Shown here in pieces: positions 50,765 through 60,700 of a stretch of 64,000 bases of DNA. The notes under the pieces are model-generated. The model saw only the letters and a list, made by a program, of their open reading frames with translations, searched no databases and had not been told where the DNA came from. Numbering within the stretch: the stretch's first letter is position 1; each line of letters opens with the position of its first letter. This DNA comes from JALHMI01 sp964598535 (lineage in GTDB: Bacteria; Planctomycetota; Planctomycetia; Pirellulales; PALSA-1355). Made by a program: the position numbers and the translations under genes. The stretch lies in assembly GCA_964598535.1 (NCBI GenBank), contig CAZRCI010000006.1, positions 124,001 to 188,000 on the forward strand, given 5' to 3'.

Positions 50765-51487
50765 GTGCCGCACTATGTCCTCTTGTTGGCTGGCGTGTTG
50801 CTCGCCAGTCCCAGCGCCGAACCCGTATCGTACCATCAGGATGGCTCGCGACTGGCGGCCTGCCGCATTAAGAATTGGGTCAGCGGCTATAAGCAGCCGG
50901 GCCCCACCATCAATGGCAGTGGAACGTTAACCGCCGTCGATGGTGGCCGCGGCTTGGTTTTGACGGCGGCTCACTTGTTCGAGGACGAGGTGGGCCCTAT
51001 TACCGTGGATTTTCCGGACGGACAGCATTTTGGGGCTCGGATTTTGGCCCTCGACAAGAAGCTCGATGTCGCGGCCCTGTGGATTTATGCGCCTCGGGGA
51101 ATCCAGCCTGTTCCGATCGCCGACCAGGCCCCACGGGTGGGCGAATTAGTAGAGATTTGGGGCTACGGCCCGAAACGCTTTCGGGCGTTTTTGGCCTCGA
51201 TTTCCCCCCCCATCCCGATGGACGGCGATGTCCCACGTTCGCTGATTGCGGCGCAGGGCGTCAAGGAACGCCAGGTGACCATTCCAGGGGATAGTGGCGG
51301 CCCCATGATCTGTGATGGCAAACTGGTGGCTGTTCACTGGGGATACCGCGGGAGCGAAGACGATCCTCGCCGCTGCGTCCATGCCTTGGGATGCAATATG
51401 CTGCGCGATTGGCTCAAAGAGCGCGTGACGCCGGAAGTTTGGTCCCAAGCGTTGGCCGATTCCACGCGAAACGTATCGATGAATTAG
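50765..51487 (+). CDS. Trypsin-like serine protease (S1 family), exported
   Basis: A 240-residue protein starting with GTG at 50765, which is set by GGAGGG about 9 nt upstream and by a short signal peptide (PHYVLLLAGVLLASPS). The catalytic triad is present in order: H70 in VLTAAHLF, D101 in KLDVAALW and S177 in IPGDSGGPMI. The size fits a single chymotrypsin-fold domain without PDZ. It looks like the simplified HtrA/Trypsin_2-type proteases of planctomycetes. No partner gene is close; the target is unknown. Confidence 0.92.
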   Translation: MPHYVLLLAGVLLASPSAEPVSYHQDGSRLAACRIKNWVSGYKQPGPTINGSGTLTAVDGGRGLVLTAAHLFEDEVGPITVDFPDGQHFGARILALDKKLDVAALWIYAPRGIQPVPIADQAPRVGELVEIWGYGPKRFRAFLASISPPIPMDGDVPRSLIAAQGVKERQVTIPGDSGGPMICDGKLVAVHWGYRGSEDDPRRCVHALGCNMLRDWLKERVTPEVWSQALADSTRNVSMN

Positions 51488-51911
51488 CGCCGGCGAGCCC
51501 ACCGAGAATCGCAAGGCTCTCGAACCACGCGGCTAATCTCAGGACGCCGTAGAACGTACCCACCGACGTCGCGCGGCGCTAGCCCGCGCTATTTCCAGAC
51601 GTTTGTCATGGCTCTCGATAGAACAGAGGCCTCCCCCAGCAACGTGGGCGGTCTCGGCACATCTCGCGCCGCACGCCGCGCACACACACCGATCGCACGG
51701 GCAACAGTCTGCTAGGATCGCATGAATGCGATTCCCAAATAGCGACGCAAGTCGTTATTCTGCGATCGCTTCGCGAGACTGAAAAAGATCACAATGGACC
51801 TTTTTCAGCAACCTGCCAGGTCAAGCGCGTTCTTGCTAAAAAAACAAGGCCGCCTCTCGAGCGGCGAGAGACGGCCTTGCTATTTTTCGACTTCAAGCAA
51901 CCAATCGGCGG
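51488..51911. other. 424-nt intergenic region with two hairpins
   Basis: Holds an inverted repeat (CTGAAAAAG at 51779-51787 with CTTTTTCAG at 51800-51808) and the bidirectional terminator at 51837-51890. The remainder, 51490-51770, shows no gene. Confidence 0.5.
51837..51890. terminator. Bidirectional Rho-independent terminator
   Basis: A 14-pair stem with one mismatch (arms 51845-51859 and 51865-51879, 5-nt loop). It has a T7 run on the minus strand side (A-run at 51838-51844) and TATTTTT on the plus strand side. It ends the PEP-CTERM gene at 51912-52952 and can also stop reading from the protease gene. Confidence 0.88.
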
Positions 51912-52952
51912 CTAGGCCGAGCGGCGGCGACGGGCGACCAAGCCCAAACCGCAAGCCGCGATGGCGCCAAGCACGAGCGACGACGGCTCGGGCACCTCGG
52001 TGATGTAGCCCGTGGCCCGAAGTTGGCCGGTGAACGAGAGGTTCAAATCGGCCAAATCCACCGGCAATCCGAGATCGCCCAACGGCAGAGAGATGTCGAC
52101 GGGCAAGATCAACGTCGATAACGTGTTTTCGTCGCCATAGGTCACGGTGCCAGTGCCCGTGCTCAAGTTCGGTAGGGCTCCACTGGCCAAATCGGCCAAG
52201 TCGAGCCGCGTGCCGATCCCCAAATGCACGTCACTGCCGCTGGAACTGGCCGACAACATGCTGAGCTCGGGATACTGCGAAACAGCGACATTGATAGCCG
52301 TTGCGAGAATAAAGGCTGCAATCGAACCGCTCTGCTGGAGCACCGCCGAGGCTTTAATGTCCGCAAAGCCGGAAACGATGCTGAGGCTCGTGCTGTTCGC
52401 GGCAAACTGCCCTGCCCCGTCGATGCTGGCGGGCCCGCCGGTCACGTCCAGGACCAGGTCACGAATCGCCAAGTCCATGCTGAAGCCGGTCAAGGTTCCC
52501 AAATTCCACGATACGGGATCGCCGTCGCCGACCGGAATGTCGACGTCACCGATTTCGTAGCCCTCTTCCAACTGGGCGAGGATCTTCAGGCCATAGTTGG
52601 CTGCCGCGGCGCTACTCGTGCCGCCCACGCCGGGAGTATATGTGAGCGGGAGATTAAGGATACCACCGCCGGTGGGGTTCACGGCAGCGGCGGCACTTCC
52701 GCCGGGGAAATTGATGCTGCTGCCGGGGTTGGGGCCGTTAGAAAACCCGACGGCGAGCGTGTCCTTGTAGCGGGTCACAGCGTTTGCCTGCTGTTCGGTA
52801 ACCGTCACTTGGGCACCGAGCACATCGCCGCCAACCGTCAGATTAAGCTGGCTTTGATTTTGCGTGATGTTGTAGGTGTTTGCGGCCCATACCGGGGCAG
52901 CAAGACTCGCGGCAGCCGCCAAAGCGAATGCCAAGTTTCGGACGCACTTCAT
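51912..52952 (-). CDS. PEP-CTERM sorting-domain protein
   Basis: A 346-residue exported protein. The start at ATG 52952 is fixed by GGGAG 9 nt upstream and by the signal peptide (LAFALAAAASLAAPVWAAN). The rest is a beta-rich, low-charge domain rich in Ser, Gly, Ala, Asp (INFPGGSAAAAVNPTGGG), with repeated DLADL/ISLPLGDLGLP text. The C-terminus has the PEP-CTERM signal: VPEPSSLVLGAIAACGLGLVA followed by RRRRSA. It is not obviously related to the other two PEP-CTERM proteins beyond that signal. It likely sits on the cell surface or in the extracellular matrix; no binding partner is apparent. Confidence 0.88.
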   Translation of the reverse strand: MKCVRNLAFALAAAASLAAPVWAANTYNITQNQSQLNLTVGGDVLGAQVTVTEQQANAVTRYKDTLAVGFSNGPNPGSSINFPGGSAAAAVNPTGGGILNLPLTYTPGVGGTSSAAAANYGLKILAQLEEGYEIGDVDIPVGDGDPVSWNLGTLTGFSMDLAIRDLVLDVTGGPASIDGAGQFAANSTSLSIVSGFADIKASAVLQQSGSIAAFILATAINVAVSQYPELSMLSASSSGSDVHLGIGTRLDLADLASGALPNLSTGTGTVTYGDENTLSTLILPVDISLPLGDLGLPVDLADLNLSFTGQLRATGYITEVPEPSSLVLGAIAACGLGLVARRRRSA

Positions 52953-53043
52953 TAGCGTTCTCCCAAATGATACACGCGGAAGCGTGGGATGGATCATCCA
53001 GCAAGCCACGTGCGAAAACACGTGGGGCGTGCTGTTTGCGGTT

Positions 53044-53072
53044 AAATGCAAGCCAATCATGCTTTGGGTCAA
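53044..53072 (-). promoter_or_regulatory. Candidate sigma-70-type promoter for the PEP-CTERM gene
   Basis: On the minus strand TTGACC (53067-53072) is followed 17 nt later by GCATTT (53044-53049), a poor -10. Distance to the start codon is about 90 nt. The -35 is good, the -10 weak. Confidence 0.25.
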
Positions 53073-53243
53073 GAATAAATACAAGTGCTAATCTCGCTTT
53101 TCTAGGGGTTTATGGCGCAAAGTATCCGCCCGAGCTCCGCCCCAACCCCCTTCTTGCAGATGGAACGTAACCACTAGACAATGGGGGGGCAGGATAACGA
53201 AGTTCCTTTTCTAGAAGCCACGAGAACCTCCCGCCACGTTTTG

Positions 53244-54782
53244 ATGCTTGCCAAGCTGCACACTTTTTCGCTCGTCGGAATCGAGGCTCTGCCGGTCGAG
53301 GTCGAGGTCGATATCTCGCCCGCGGCGCTGCCAAAGACCATTCTCGTAGGGCTGCCGGAGGCCGCGGTCAAGGAAAGCACCCATCGCGTCGAGCGAGCTC
53401 TGGTAAATTCTGGATACCAACGGCCAGCGGACCGCATCGTGATAAATTTGGCCCCGGCGGAACTCCCGAAACAAGCAGCCTCCTTCGATTTGCCCATCAC
53501 GCTCGGCATCCTCGCCGCCAGCGGGCAGATCGCTTCCGACCTGTTCGACCAGTACGCGGTCGTGGGAGAATTGGCGCTGGATGGGGGCACTCGCCCCACG
53601 CGTGGCGCACTTTCAATGGCCCTGGCCACAGCACGCCAGGCAGGCCTGCGCGGCCTCATTGTGCCAAGCGCCAGCGCCGCCGAGGCGGCCGTGGTTGAGG
53701 GCATCGAGGTCATCGCCGTATCGAGCCTGGCGCAAGCGGTCGCCTTTGCGACCGCCGCCATCGAGATCGATCCCACGCCGCCGCGGCTCAATCAGTGGTT
53801 TGAAGAGTATTCGCAGTACGACATCGATTTCGCGGACGTGCGTGGCCAGGAGATGGCCAAACGCGCCGTGACGATCGCCGCCGCTGGATCCCACAACCTG
53901 CTCATGTTGGGGCCTCCCGGGTCGGGCAAGACGATGCTCGCCAAACGAGTGCCGACCATCTTGCCCGAACTTACGGCCCCCGAGTCGCTCGAAACGACAC
54001 GCATCTACAGCGCGATGGGGCTGCTCAGAGCGGGGCAACCGCTTCTGGCAACACGCCCTTATCGCGCGCCGCACCACACGATCAGCGAGGCGGGACTGGT
54101 GGGCGGCGGCTCCACGCCAACGCCGGGCGAGATTTCCTTATCGCACAATGGCGTCTTGTTTCTCGACGAGTTGCCGGAGTTCAACCGCCGCACTCTGGAG
54201 GTACTACGGCAGCCGCTCGAAGACGGAACGGTCACGATTTCGCGAGCTCTGTCGAGCACCACGTTCCCTTGCGATTTCATGTTGCTCGTGGCGCTGAACC
54301 CCTGCCCCTGCGGATATCGCAACGATCCCCGGCGCGACTGCCATTGCACGCTGCCTCAGATCGAACGCTATATGGCTAAAATCTCCGGCCCTTTGATGGA
54401 TCGAATCGATATCCAGATCGAGGTGCCGGCCGTTCCGTTTCGCGAGCTCTCGGCCAAGACGTCCGGCACGTCGAGCGCCCAGATGCGCGAGCAAGTCGAG
54501 AAAGCCCGGACGATTCAGCACGCGCGATTTACGGGAACTTCGACCCGCCATAACGGCCGCATGACACATCGGCAGATTCGTTCGTTTTGTCCACTCGACG
54601 ACGCCTGCATGAACCTGCTGCGCGCGACCATGACCGAGCTAGGTCTTTCGGCACGCGCGCACGACAAAATCTTGCGCCTGGCCCGCACGATCGCGGACCT
54701 GGATGGCCACGACAGGATCGCGCCGGCGCATATCGGCGAGGCGATCAACTACCGGACTCTCGACCGCAGCTTGTGGTCTTAG
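53244..54782 (+). CDS. comM: YifB/ComM family Mg-chelatase-like AAA+ ATPase
   Basis: A 512-residue protein from ATG 53244 (MLAKLHTFSLVGIEALPVEV), the family's normal start; the frame runs to 53181 but those residues do not match. N-terminal ChlI-like domain: VGLPEAAVKESTHRVERALV. AAA+ core: Walker A GPPGSGKTMLAKRVPTILP, Walker B GVLFLDELPEF, and the sensor region LNPCPCGYRNDPRRDCHC with four Cys for zinc. The C-terminal Mg_chelatase_C domain has IRSFCPLDDACMNLLRA. ComM/YifB helicases promote branch migration during integration of taken-up DNA in some bacteria; whether this species is competent is not known. Confidence 0.95.
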   Translation: MLAKLHTFSLVGIEALPVEVEVDISPAALPKTILVGLPEAAVKESTHRVERALVNSGYQRPADRIVINLAPAELPKQAASFDLPITLGILAASGQIASDLFDQYAVVGELALDGGTRPTRGALSMALATARQAGLRGLIVPSASAAEAAVVEGIEVIAVSSLAQAVAFATAAIEIDPTPPRLNQWFEEYSQYDIDFADVRGQEMAKRAVTIAAAGSHNLLMLGPPGSGKTMLAKRVPTILPELTAPESLETTRIYSAMGLLRAGQPLLATRPYRAPHHTISEAGLVGGGSTPTPGEISLSHNGVLFLDELPEFNRRTLEVLRQPLEDGTVTISRALSSTTFPCDFMLLVALNPCPCGYRNDPRRDCHCTLPQIERYMAKISGPLMDRIDIQIEVPAVPFRELSAKTSGTSSAQMREQVEKARTIQHARFTGTSTRHNGRMTHRQIRSFCPLDDACMNLLRATMTELGLSARAHDKILRLARTIADLDGHDRIAPAHIGEAINYRTLDRSLWS

Positions 54783-54870
54783 CGTGCCATCAGGTTCGGT
54801 CTTGTGGAGAAAAGACGGCACGTTTCGCCCAGGAATTCCTGGCCGGATGCCATGCCCCCGGTGCGCAAAC

Positions 54871-54907
54871 AGAGAGCCTCGGGCAAACGGCTCGCCCGAG
54901 GCTCTCT
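54871..54907. terminator. Convergent bidirectional terminator-like hairpin
   Basis: A perfect 14-bp stem (AGAGAGCCTCGGGC at 54871-54884, GCCCGAGGCTCTCT at 54894-54907) with a 9-nt loop lies between the convergent comM and PEP-CTERM genes. There is only a short T-run on either strand (CTCTCTAAA plus, CTCTCTGTTTG minus), so termination may be modest. Confidence 0.65.
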
Positions 54908-54983
54908 AAATTGGCCAAACCACTACCACTACAAGTCGTACGGAGCGGGAGTACTCCGTCAAGATTGCATTCTTAATAAGACA

Positions 54984-55727
54984 CTAGCGTTGCTTACGAT
55001 GCCGCCAGCCCAGGAGCACTGCACCGATGAACCCAATCGAGAGTAGCGCCATGCTACCAGGCTCCGGCACCAGAATTCCGGCAATGTTGCCGGTACCCGC
55101 CGCGTGCATCGAGGTAACCACATTCACCTCGTCAACCACTCCGGTCGTGATGCCAGTCAGATTAGCACTGCTCATCACGATCGTCAGCGGTTGGTTGGCA
55201 TCGAATTCGTACCCGTTGGGCAACAACTGCACCGGGATGCTCGTTGCCAAGCCGGAAACCGAGATCGCGATATTCGAACCGCTGTAGAACATCTGCATCG
55301 AATCGATGTTCAGGGCCAGCCCCCAGCCGGGATCGTTGTTGCTCGTGAGCAAGTCGATACCAAACGAGTTTCCATTTCCGCTGGAGGCGAGCAAACCTCC
55401 GGCGGCGGGCATGGCGCCCAAGTCGGTGATGTAAATGTCGGCGAAGACATCCGAACTCAGCGTGTGAACCAGTGTGCCATCCAAAAAGAATTGGACGGAC
55501 GTGAGCGGATCCGCATAGATCGGATTCCCGGTACGCGATGTGTTGCTGGAGCCGGCGTCAAAGATGCTGTTGCCGTCATAATAGAGATCGAGACCCAAGA
55601 ATTGGATCTCCAACGTCGTGGCCAAAGCGGCAGAATTTGTAACTCCAACGACGACGGCCAAAAGGGCTGCCGAGACCCAACCGCTCCAGCGCGGTCGAAG
55701 CAACTCAGCGATTCGTGTCCGGTTCAT
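54984..55727 (-). CDS. PEP-CTERM sorting-domain protein, paralogue of 25166-25873
   Basis: A 247-residue exported protein with a signal peptide (SAALLAVVVGVTNSAALA) and the mature start TTLEIQFLGLDLYYDG. It matches the 235-residue protein at 25166-25873 nearly end to end: LEIQF.GL.L.YDG, FFLDG.LV.TL.SD..ADI, ISVSGLAT, ITIVMSSANL/LTIVMSSANL, AAGTGNIAG. The C-terminus has VPEPGSMALLSIGFIGAVLLGW then RHRKQR, a PEP-CTERM signal recognised by exosortase. It is a family of secreted beta-rich proteins without known function. The two copies are about 30 kb apart and in the same orientation. Confidence 0.9.
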   Translation of the reverse strand: MNRTRIAELLRPRWSGWVSAALLAVVVGVTNSAALATTLEIQFLGLDLYYDGNSIFDAGSSNTSRTGNPIYADPLTSVQFFLDGTLVHTLSSDVFADIYITDLGAMPAAGGLLASSGNGNSFGIDLLTSNNDPGWGLALNIDSMQMFYSGSNIAISVSGLATSIPVQLLPNGYEFDANQPLTIVMSSANLTGITTGVVDEVNVVTSMHAAGTGNIAGILVPEPGSMALLSIGFIGAVLLGWRHRKQR

Positions 55728-56058
55728 GAGCGTCTCACAGTACCAATTGGGGGTGTCGGAAGGGGCGTAGGAACTTTACTGGACGTGCTACGAGCATATA
55801 CACAGATTTGAAAATTCCAAGCTTAAAATGCCGTATGGGGCCGTTTTGTCACCTCCTCAAGTGGGAGTCGAACTACCGTGTATACGCACAACCATAGAAT
55901 TCTATTGAGTTTGTGATCCGTAACGCCATGCAATACTCCGGACCAAAAAAAATTTTGGAATCTCAAATTCAGGCTATCCAACTCCAGCCTTCGAGCCCGA
56001 AAACGGCCGGAATTCGCTCCCGAGACATCGCAATACGCAACAGAGCCCCGCTCGTCCT

Positions 56059-56070
56059 CCCAGCGCGCGG
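56059..56070. repeat. Left copy of 12-bp flanking direct repeat (likely target duplication)
   Basis: CCCAGCGCGCGG here and CCCAGCGCGCCG at 56231-56242 (11 of 12 identical) flank the fold-back element exactly, as a target-site duplication would. Confidence 0.7.
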
Positions 56071-56230
56071 TGGTGTCCTAAGAGTGTGTTGCTGGAAGGG
56101 AATGCCTGTGTGGCACGCTCAGAGCGCAGCGTGGGCGTGCTGAAGTTGACTCGGAAAATCATGGTCATTCGAGCACGCCCTTCGTTCCTCAGGGCCGTGC
56201 CACCTCCGGCAACACACTCTTAGGACACTA
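56071..56230. mobile_element. 160-bp MITE-like fold-back element with 25-bp terminal inverted repeats
   Basis: The left end (56071-56095) begins TGGTGTCCTAAGAGTGTG, and the right end (56206-56230), read on the other strand, begins TAGTGTCCTAAGAGTGTG; the 25-bp ends differ at two positions. Further in, GTGGCACG at 56110-56117 faces CGTGCCAC at 56196-56203, and GGGCGTGCT at 56133-56141 faces AGCACGCCC at 56172-56180, so nearly the whole element can form one long hairpin. It has no ORF and is bounded by 12-bp direct repeats. It fits a non-autonomous element mobilised by an IS transposase with 10-13-bp target duplications (IS4-like), which is not in the window. Confidence 0.75.
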
Positions 56231-56242
56231 CCCAGCGCGCCG
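56231..56242. repeat. Right copy of 12-bp flanking direct repeat
   Basis: CCCAGCGCGCCG matches the left flank CCCAGCGCGCGG at 56059-56070 in 11 of 12 positions. Confidence 0.7.
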
Positions 56243-56320
56243 TTCCGTTGAAAGAATTCGCCGCCCCGATATCGCGAAGTCCGCTCACGGGAATGCTTTA
56301 ACCCGTTAAACTCCAAACCG

Positions 56321-57751
56321 TCAGGCAAAGAGTTCGGCGACGACCTTGGCGCCCGTGACTTCCGCATCGGTAAGACTCGTCGGACGTCCTTCGTGCGGAT
56401 AGGTCAAGCGAACGTGGTCGAGCCCGAGCGCGGCGAGCAGAGTAGCGTGCAGGTCATGCACGGCGACAACGTTTTCAATGGCTTCGTAGCCAAAATCGTC
56501 CGTCGCGCCATGAACGTAGCCGCGTTTGAAACCGCCACCGGCGAGCCACAGCGAAAATCCACGTCGATTGTGATCGCGGCCATCCGCGCCTTGAGAGATC
56601 GGCAGCCGGCCGAATTCGCCCGTCCACAGCACAAGGGTCGAATCCAGCAGGCCACGACGTTTGAGATCCTCGACCAGCGCGGCGCTGGGCCGGTCGGTCT
56701 TTGCGCAAAGGCCTTTCAGGCTTTCCGCATTCTTGCTGTGCGTGTCCCACGGCTGCGAACTCAGAAAGAGTTGCACGAACCGCACGCCGCGCTCGATCAG
56801 ACGGCGGGCAATGAGGCACCGCGTGCCGTATTCGCGCGTCGCTTCGTCATTGAGACCGTACATCTCCTGGGTCTCGGCCGTCTCCCGGGAAATATCGAGC
56901 ACCTCGGGCACGGAAGTTTGCATCCGCGCGGCGGTCTCGAAGTTGGCCAAACGTGCGGCAAGTTCGGAATTGCCTGGATGCCGCTGCAAATATTCGCGGT
57001 TAAGCCGTTCAAGAAACGCCAGTTGATTGCGCCGCGCCGTGGGCGAAGATCCCTCGGGCGGATGCAGGTTAACGACGGGCGATTTGCCCGAGCCGAACGG
57101 AGTGCCCTGAAAAACGGCGGGCAACCAGCCGGAAGACCAATTCTTGACACCGTCAACCGGTAGCCCGCCAGGGTCGCCGAGCACGACATACGCCGGAAGA
57201 TTTTGGTTCTCCGAACCGAGCGCATAGGTGATCCAGGAGCCCCAGGCCGGTAGGCCTGCGAAAACTTTGCCCGAGTGGATGAGACGCAACGCGGCTTCGT
57301 GATCAACGCTCTCGGTGTTCATCGAGCGGATGAGCGTGATCTCGTCGGCAATGCGGGCCGTGTGCGGCAGAATTTCGCTAAGCTGCATCCCGCAGTCGCC
57401 GGCCGGAGCGAACTTGAACGGCGACCCCAGGACGTTGCCGGCCTGGTTGGTAAAGTGGATTTCCAGATCGCCCGAGGGGTACGGTTTGCCGTGGTACTTC
57501 TCGAGCGCGGGCTTGGGATCGAAAAGGTCCATCTGGCTGGGTCCGCCATGCTGGAACAGGCAGATCACGTTCTTCGCTTTTGGCGTGAAGTGCGTAGCCG
57601 CCGGTGCAAGGTCGACGCCTGCCGCGTGAACGTGCGACGATTCGCGCAGCAGATGCGCCAGCGCGAGCCCTCCCAGCGAGCCAGCATAGCGGCCCAGGAA
57701 GCTGCGTCGAGTAAGTTCGGCCTGAACGAGACGTTCGAGCTCGGGAGACAT
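56321..57751 (-). CDS. DUF1501 (sulfatase/alkaline-phosphatase-fold) protein with Tat signal
   Basis: A 476-residue protein. Start at ATG 57751 (MSPELERLVQAELTRRSFLG), with GGAG about 11 nt upstream; the open frame continues through the preceding PSD1 gene to 57991 but is not protein-like. Tat leader: TRRSFLGRYAGSLGGLALAH. DUF1501 blocks CLFQHGGPSQMDLFDPKPAL, VLWTGEFGRLPISQ and GRDHNRRGFSLWLAGGG are present. It starts 7 nt after the stop of PSD1 at 57759, so it is translationally close, in the same operon. A third copy of the pair in this window, of unknown substrate. Confidence 0.92.
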   Translation of the reverse strand: MSPELERLVQAELTRRSFLGRYAGSLGGLALAHLLRESSHVHAAGVDLAPAATHFTPKAKNVICLFQHGGPSQMDLFDPKPALEKYHGKPYPSGDLEIHFTNQAGNVLGSPFKFAPAGDCGMQLSEILPHTARIADEITLIRSMNTESVDHEAALRLIHSGKVFAGLPAWGSWITYALGSENQNLPAYVVLGDPGGLPVDGVKNWSSGWLPAVFQGTPFGSGKSPVVNLHPPEGSSPTARRNQLAFLERLNREYLQRHPGNSELAARLANFETAARMQTSVPEVLDISRETAETQEMYGLNDEATREYGTRCLIARRLIERGVRFVQLFLSSQPWDTHSKNAESLKGLCAKTDRPSAALVEDLKRRGLLDSTLVLWTGEFGRLPISQGADGRDHNRRGFSLWLAGGGFKRGYVHGATDDFGYEAIENVVAVHDLHATLLAALGLDHVRLTYPHEGRPTSLTDAEVTGAKVVAELFA

Positions 57752-57758
57752 CGCGCGT

Positions 57759-60700
57759 TCACTCCACGTAGAGGAAGCCGCTACTGGCAAGCAGCATCTG
57801 GCAAAGGTCGGCCCACGCCTGGCTGTCTTGCTCGCCGCTTCCGTCGGGATATTCGTGACGTTGGGTATGCAGAAAGCTCGTGGCCGCCGCTTGTTCTGGA
57901 GCATTGGGAGGGCGACCGTAGGCCAATCGAAAGGCGTGCTCGATGCGCTGCTGCTCGTCGCTGCCAGCCTCGATTGCCAGCCGCGTGGCAAAGTGCTCCG
58001 CCTGCTCGCGCAGGAACGGCGAGTTTAGCAAGCTGAGCGACTGGAGCGGCACCGTCGACACCGGGCGCTGGACGCAATTCACGACGAGCGACGGTGCGTC
58101 GAACACTCCCAGCAAGCTCAAGGTCTGCGTGCGGCGCTGTTGCAAATAAAGCGAACGGCGGTTTGCCCCCGCGTTGCCCGAAACGACAACCACCTCGCCG
58201 GCGCCGTCTCGCGTGGTCGGCACATAGGGTCCCCCCATCGATCTGTCGAGCCGGTCCGCCGTGGCCAACATCGCATCGCGAATAGCCTCGGCATCGAGCC
58301 GCCGTACGTTCCACCGCCACAGCAGGCGATTATCGGGATCGATTTTGTACGATGCCTCGTCAAACGTGCTGGCCTGCCGGAATGCCGTGGAATGGAGCAT
58401 CAGCCGGTGCATGTGCTTTAAGCTCCAGCCGGCATGGACAAACTCGGCCGCGAGATATTCAACAAGCTGCGGGTGCGACGGCGCCGCCCCGCTGACACCA
58501 AGGTTCTCGCTCGTCGCGACGATGCCCACGCCAAAGTGATGCTGCCAGAGACGATTCATCTGCACGCGGGCTAGGAGTGCGCCCGAGCGCCCGCCGGCGT
58601 CTGTGACCCAGCGAGCCCAGGCCAGGCGGCGTCCCGTGCTTTCCGCGCCCGAGGCGGGCGGCTCCACTCGCCAGGAAGCCCGTAGGTCGGCAAGGGCGGC
58701 GAGAGGCGCGGGCGCAACCTTCTCGCCCGGAGCGTTGTGGCTGCCGCGCTCGAGCAGATGAACCGTGGGCGGCTCGGGCGAACGGTCGGTCATCCAGGCG
58801 ATGCGGCCAGGTTCCGGAAGACGCTGGTCGTCGAGCTCACGAACCGCCGCGGCTAGTTCATCGAGGCGTTCGTTAACCGCGATCTGCAATTGTCGATCGG
58901 CAGCCAGATCGGTAGCCCGGCTTTCAGTGATGACGACGTTGTCGACAACGAACGAACGGCCACAGCAAAGTCCAAAGCCCAAGCCGCCACTGCCAAGGGT
59001 CTCCGAATCGAGGGTCGTCGCGGGACCGTCAGGCACGCCGTCGTACAAATGGTCGAGGCGGCATTTTCCGTCGGCAAGCCGAGTAACGCGGACGCCATAG
59101 TTGTGGCCCGGCACGTAGGCCGCTTGGCCGAATGAGCCGGAGTCCTTGTGGTCCGGACCAGGATAGTCGAGGTAGAGGCCCACGCCGCCGTGCGGCTTGC
59201 CTTCGAGGAGCACGTTGCCGGCTTCGCCTGCGCGCGTGTCGTTGAAGTCTCGCACCGCCAGATAGTAGGCGATGCGCTCGCTCGGGACGCTGTCTCCCAC
59301 CTTCACGTCGATAAGGTCGAACGTCACCTGTATCCAGGCTCCCTCGGCCGCCGGTGACCACTGAAACGTCTGTCGCGTGGACATGACACGATCGCCGAGC
59401 TCGCCGCTTTCGAGCACGTGCAGCGAGCCATCGCGGACGATCGTGGCCGGCCGCGTTTCAGAGTCCAGGTTGATTGCCGGCCGCCCCGCCGGAGCATCGT
59501 CGCCGGGCGCTGCGTTGCTCCAAGCGTCCGCCAGCGGCGCGCCGCCGATTGCAAACTCGTCGCGAAACAAATCCGCGCCGCGGGGCTGGTTGTCTTTGGC
59601 CCAATCGTGGAACTGCTCGCGCAGCGTGGCGACTTGTTGGTCGATGGCGGCTTCGTGCGCTTTCCACGCGTCGAGCTCACCGGGCAGCGTGGCCTGCACG
59701 ATGCGATCGTTGGGCTTAGCCCACCGCTCGATATTGAAGGCCGGATAGAAAACCGACTGCCACTGGTAATAGTCGCGCTGCGACAAGGGCTCGAACTTGT
59801 GATCGTGGCATTTGGCGCACTGCACGGTCAGACCGAGCAGCGATGAGGAGACAATTTGCAAGCAAGCGTCGAGCGCCGCATAACGGTCGTTTTTCAACTC
59901 GTCGGGGTTGCCGTCGCTCTCGCCGGTGCCGTCCTGGCCATTGCGAAGGTAGTGGGTCGCTTCGAGCAGCGAAATCACTTCGCTCGTGGTCGGCTCGCCC
60001 GGCTTGAAGCCGGCCAGTTCGTCGCCGGCAAGCTGCTCGATCACAAACCGATCGAAGGGCTTGTCCGCGTTGAAAGCCCGCACGACATAATCTCGATAGC
60101 GATAGGCCAGCGGCCGGTCCGAGTCGGCGTTGAAGTAGCCATTGCTATCGGCGTAGCCGGCCGCGTCGAGCCAAATTTTTCCCCATCGCTCACCATAGTG
60201 CGGAGATGCGAGATACCGATCCACCATCCGCTCATAGGCATCCGCAGCGCCGTCGTCAACGTAGGCCGAGATTTCCTCCGGTGTTGGCGGCAGCCCGATG
60301 AGGTCGAACGCAACGCGGCGAATCAGCGTCTGGCGATCGGCCTCGGCGCGAAACTCGAGACGCTGCCGTTCGAGTTCCGCCAACAAAAACCGATCCACGT
60401 CGTTCCGCGCGCGAGCGGACGCTGGGACATCTGGAACCTGCGGCAGGGCGAGAGGCACGAACGCCCAGTGATCGCCCGACGGATGCGAGGCGCCCATGCT
60501 CGGCAGGCCCGCCGCCCCGCCCTCGATCCAGCGGGCGAGGGTTTCTCGCTCCGCGGCGGTTAGCGGCTCCTCGGGCGGCATTTCGTCGGCGGCGATGCGT
60601 TGCCAAAGCAGGCTCTGAGAGAGTTGGCCCGCGACGATCGCTGAGCCACTTTCGCCGCCTTGCGCAACGAGTGCCGGAGTGCTCAGGTTGAGGCCCCCTT

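Larger units (their letters stand above)
55728..56320. other. 593-nt non-coding region containing a MITE-like element
   Basis: Upstream of the PEP-CTERM paralogue and downstream of the third PSD1/DUF1501 operon. 55728-56058 is AT-rich with a fold-back CCAAAA/TTTTGG near 55946-55961 but no gene. 56071-56230 is the fold-back element, with duplicated flanks. The rest (56243-56320) shows nothing. Confidence 0.6.

Noticed and set aside
50366..50836. 156-codon minus-strand frame in the ggt-protease gap
   Set aside because: Overlaps both flanking genes and has no ribosome site; most likely spurious.
50470..54907. GAGAGCCTCGGGC found both at about 50475 and in the hairpin at 54871
   Set aside because: A 13-nt match in high-GC DNA with different flanks; not enough to call a dispersed repeat.
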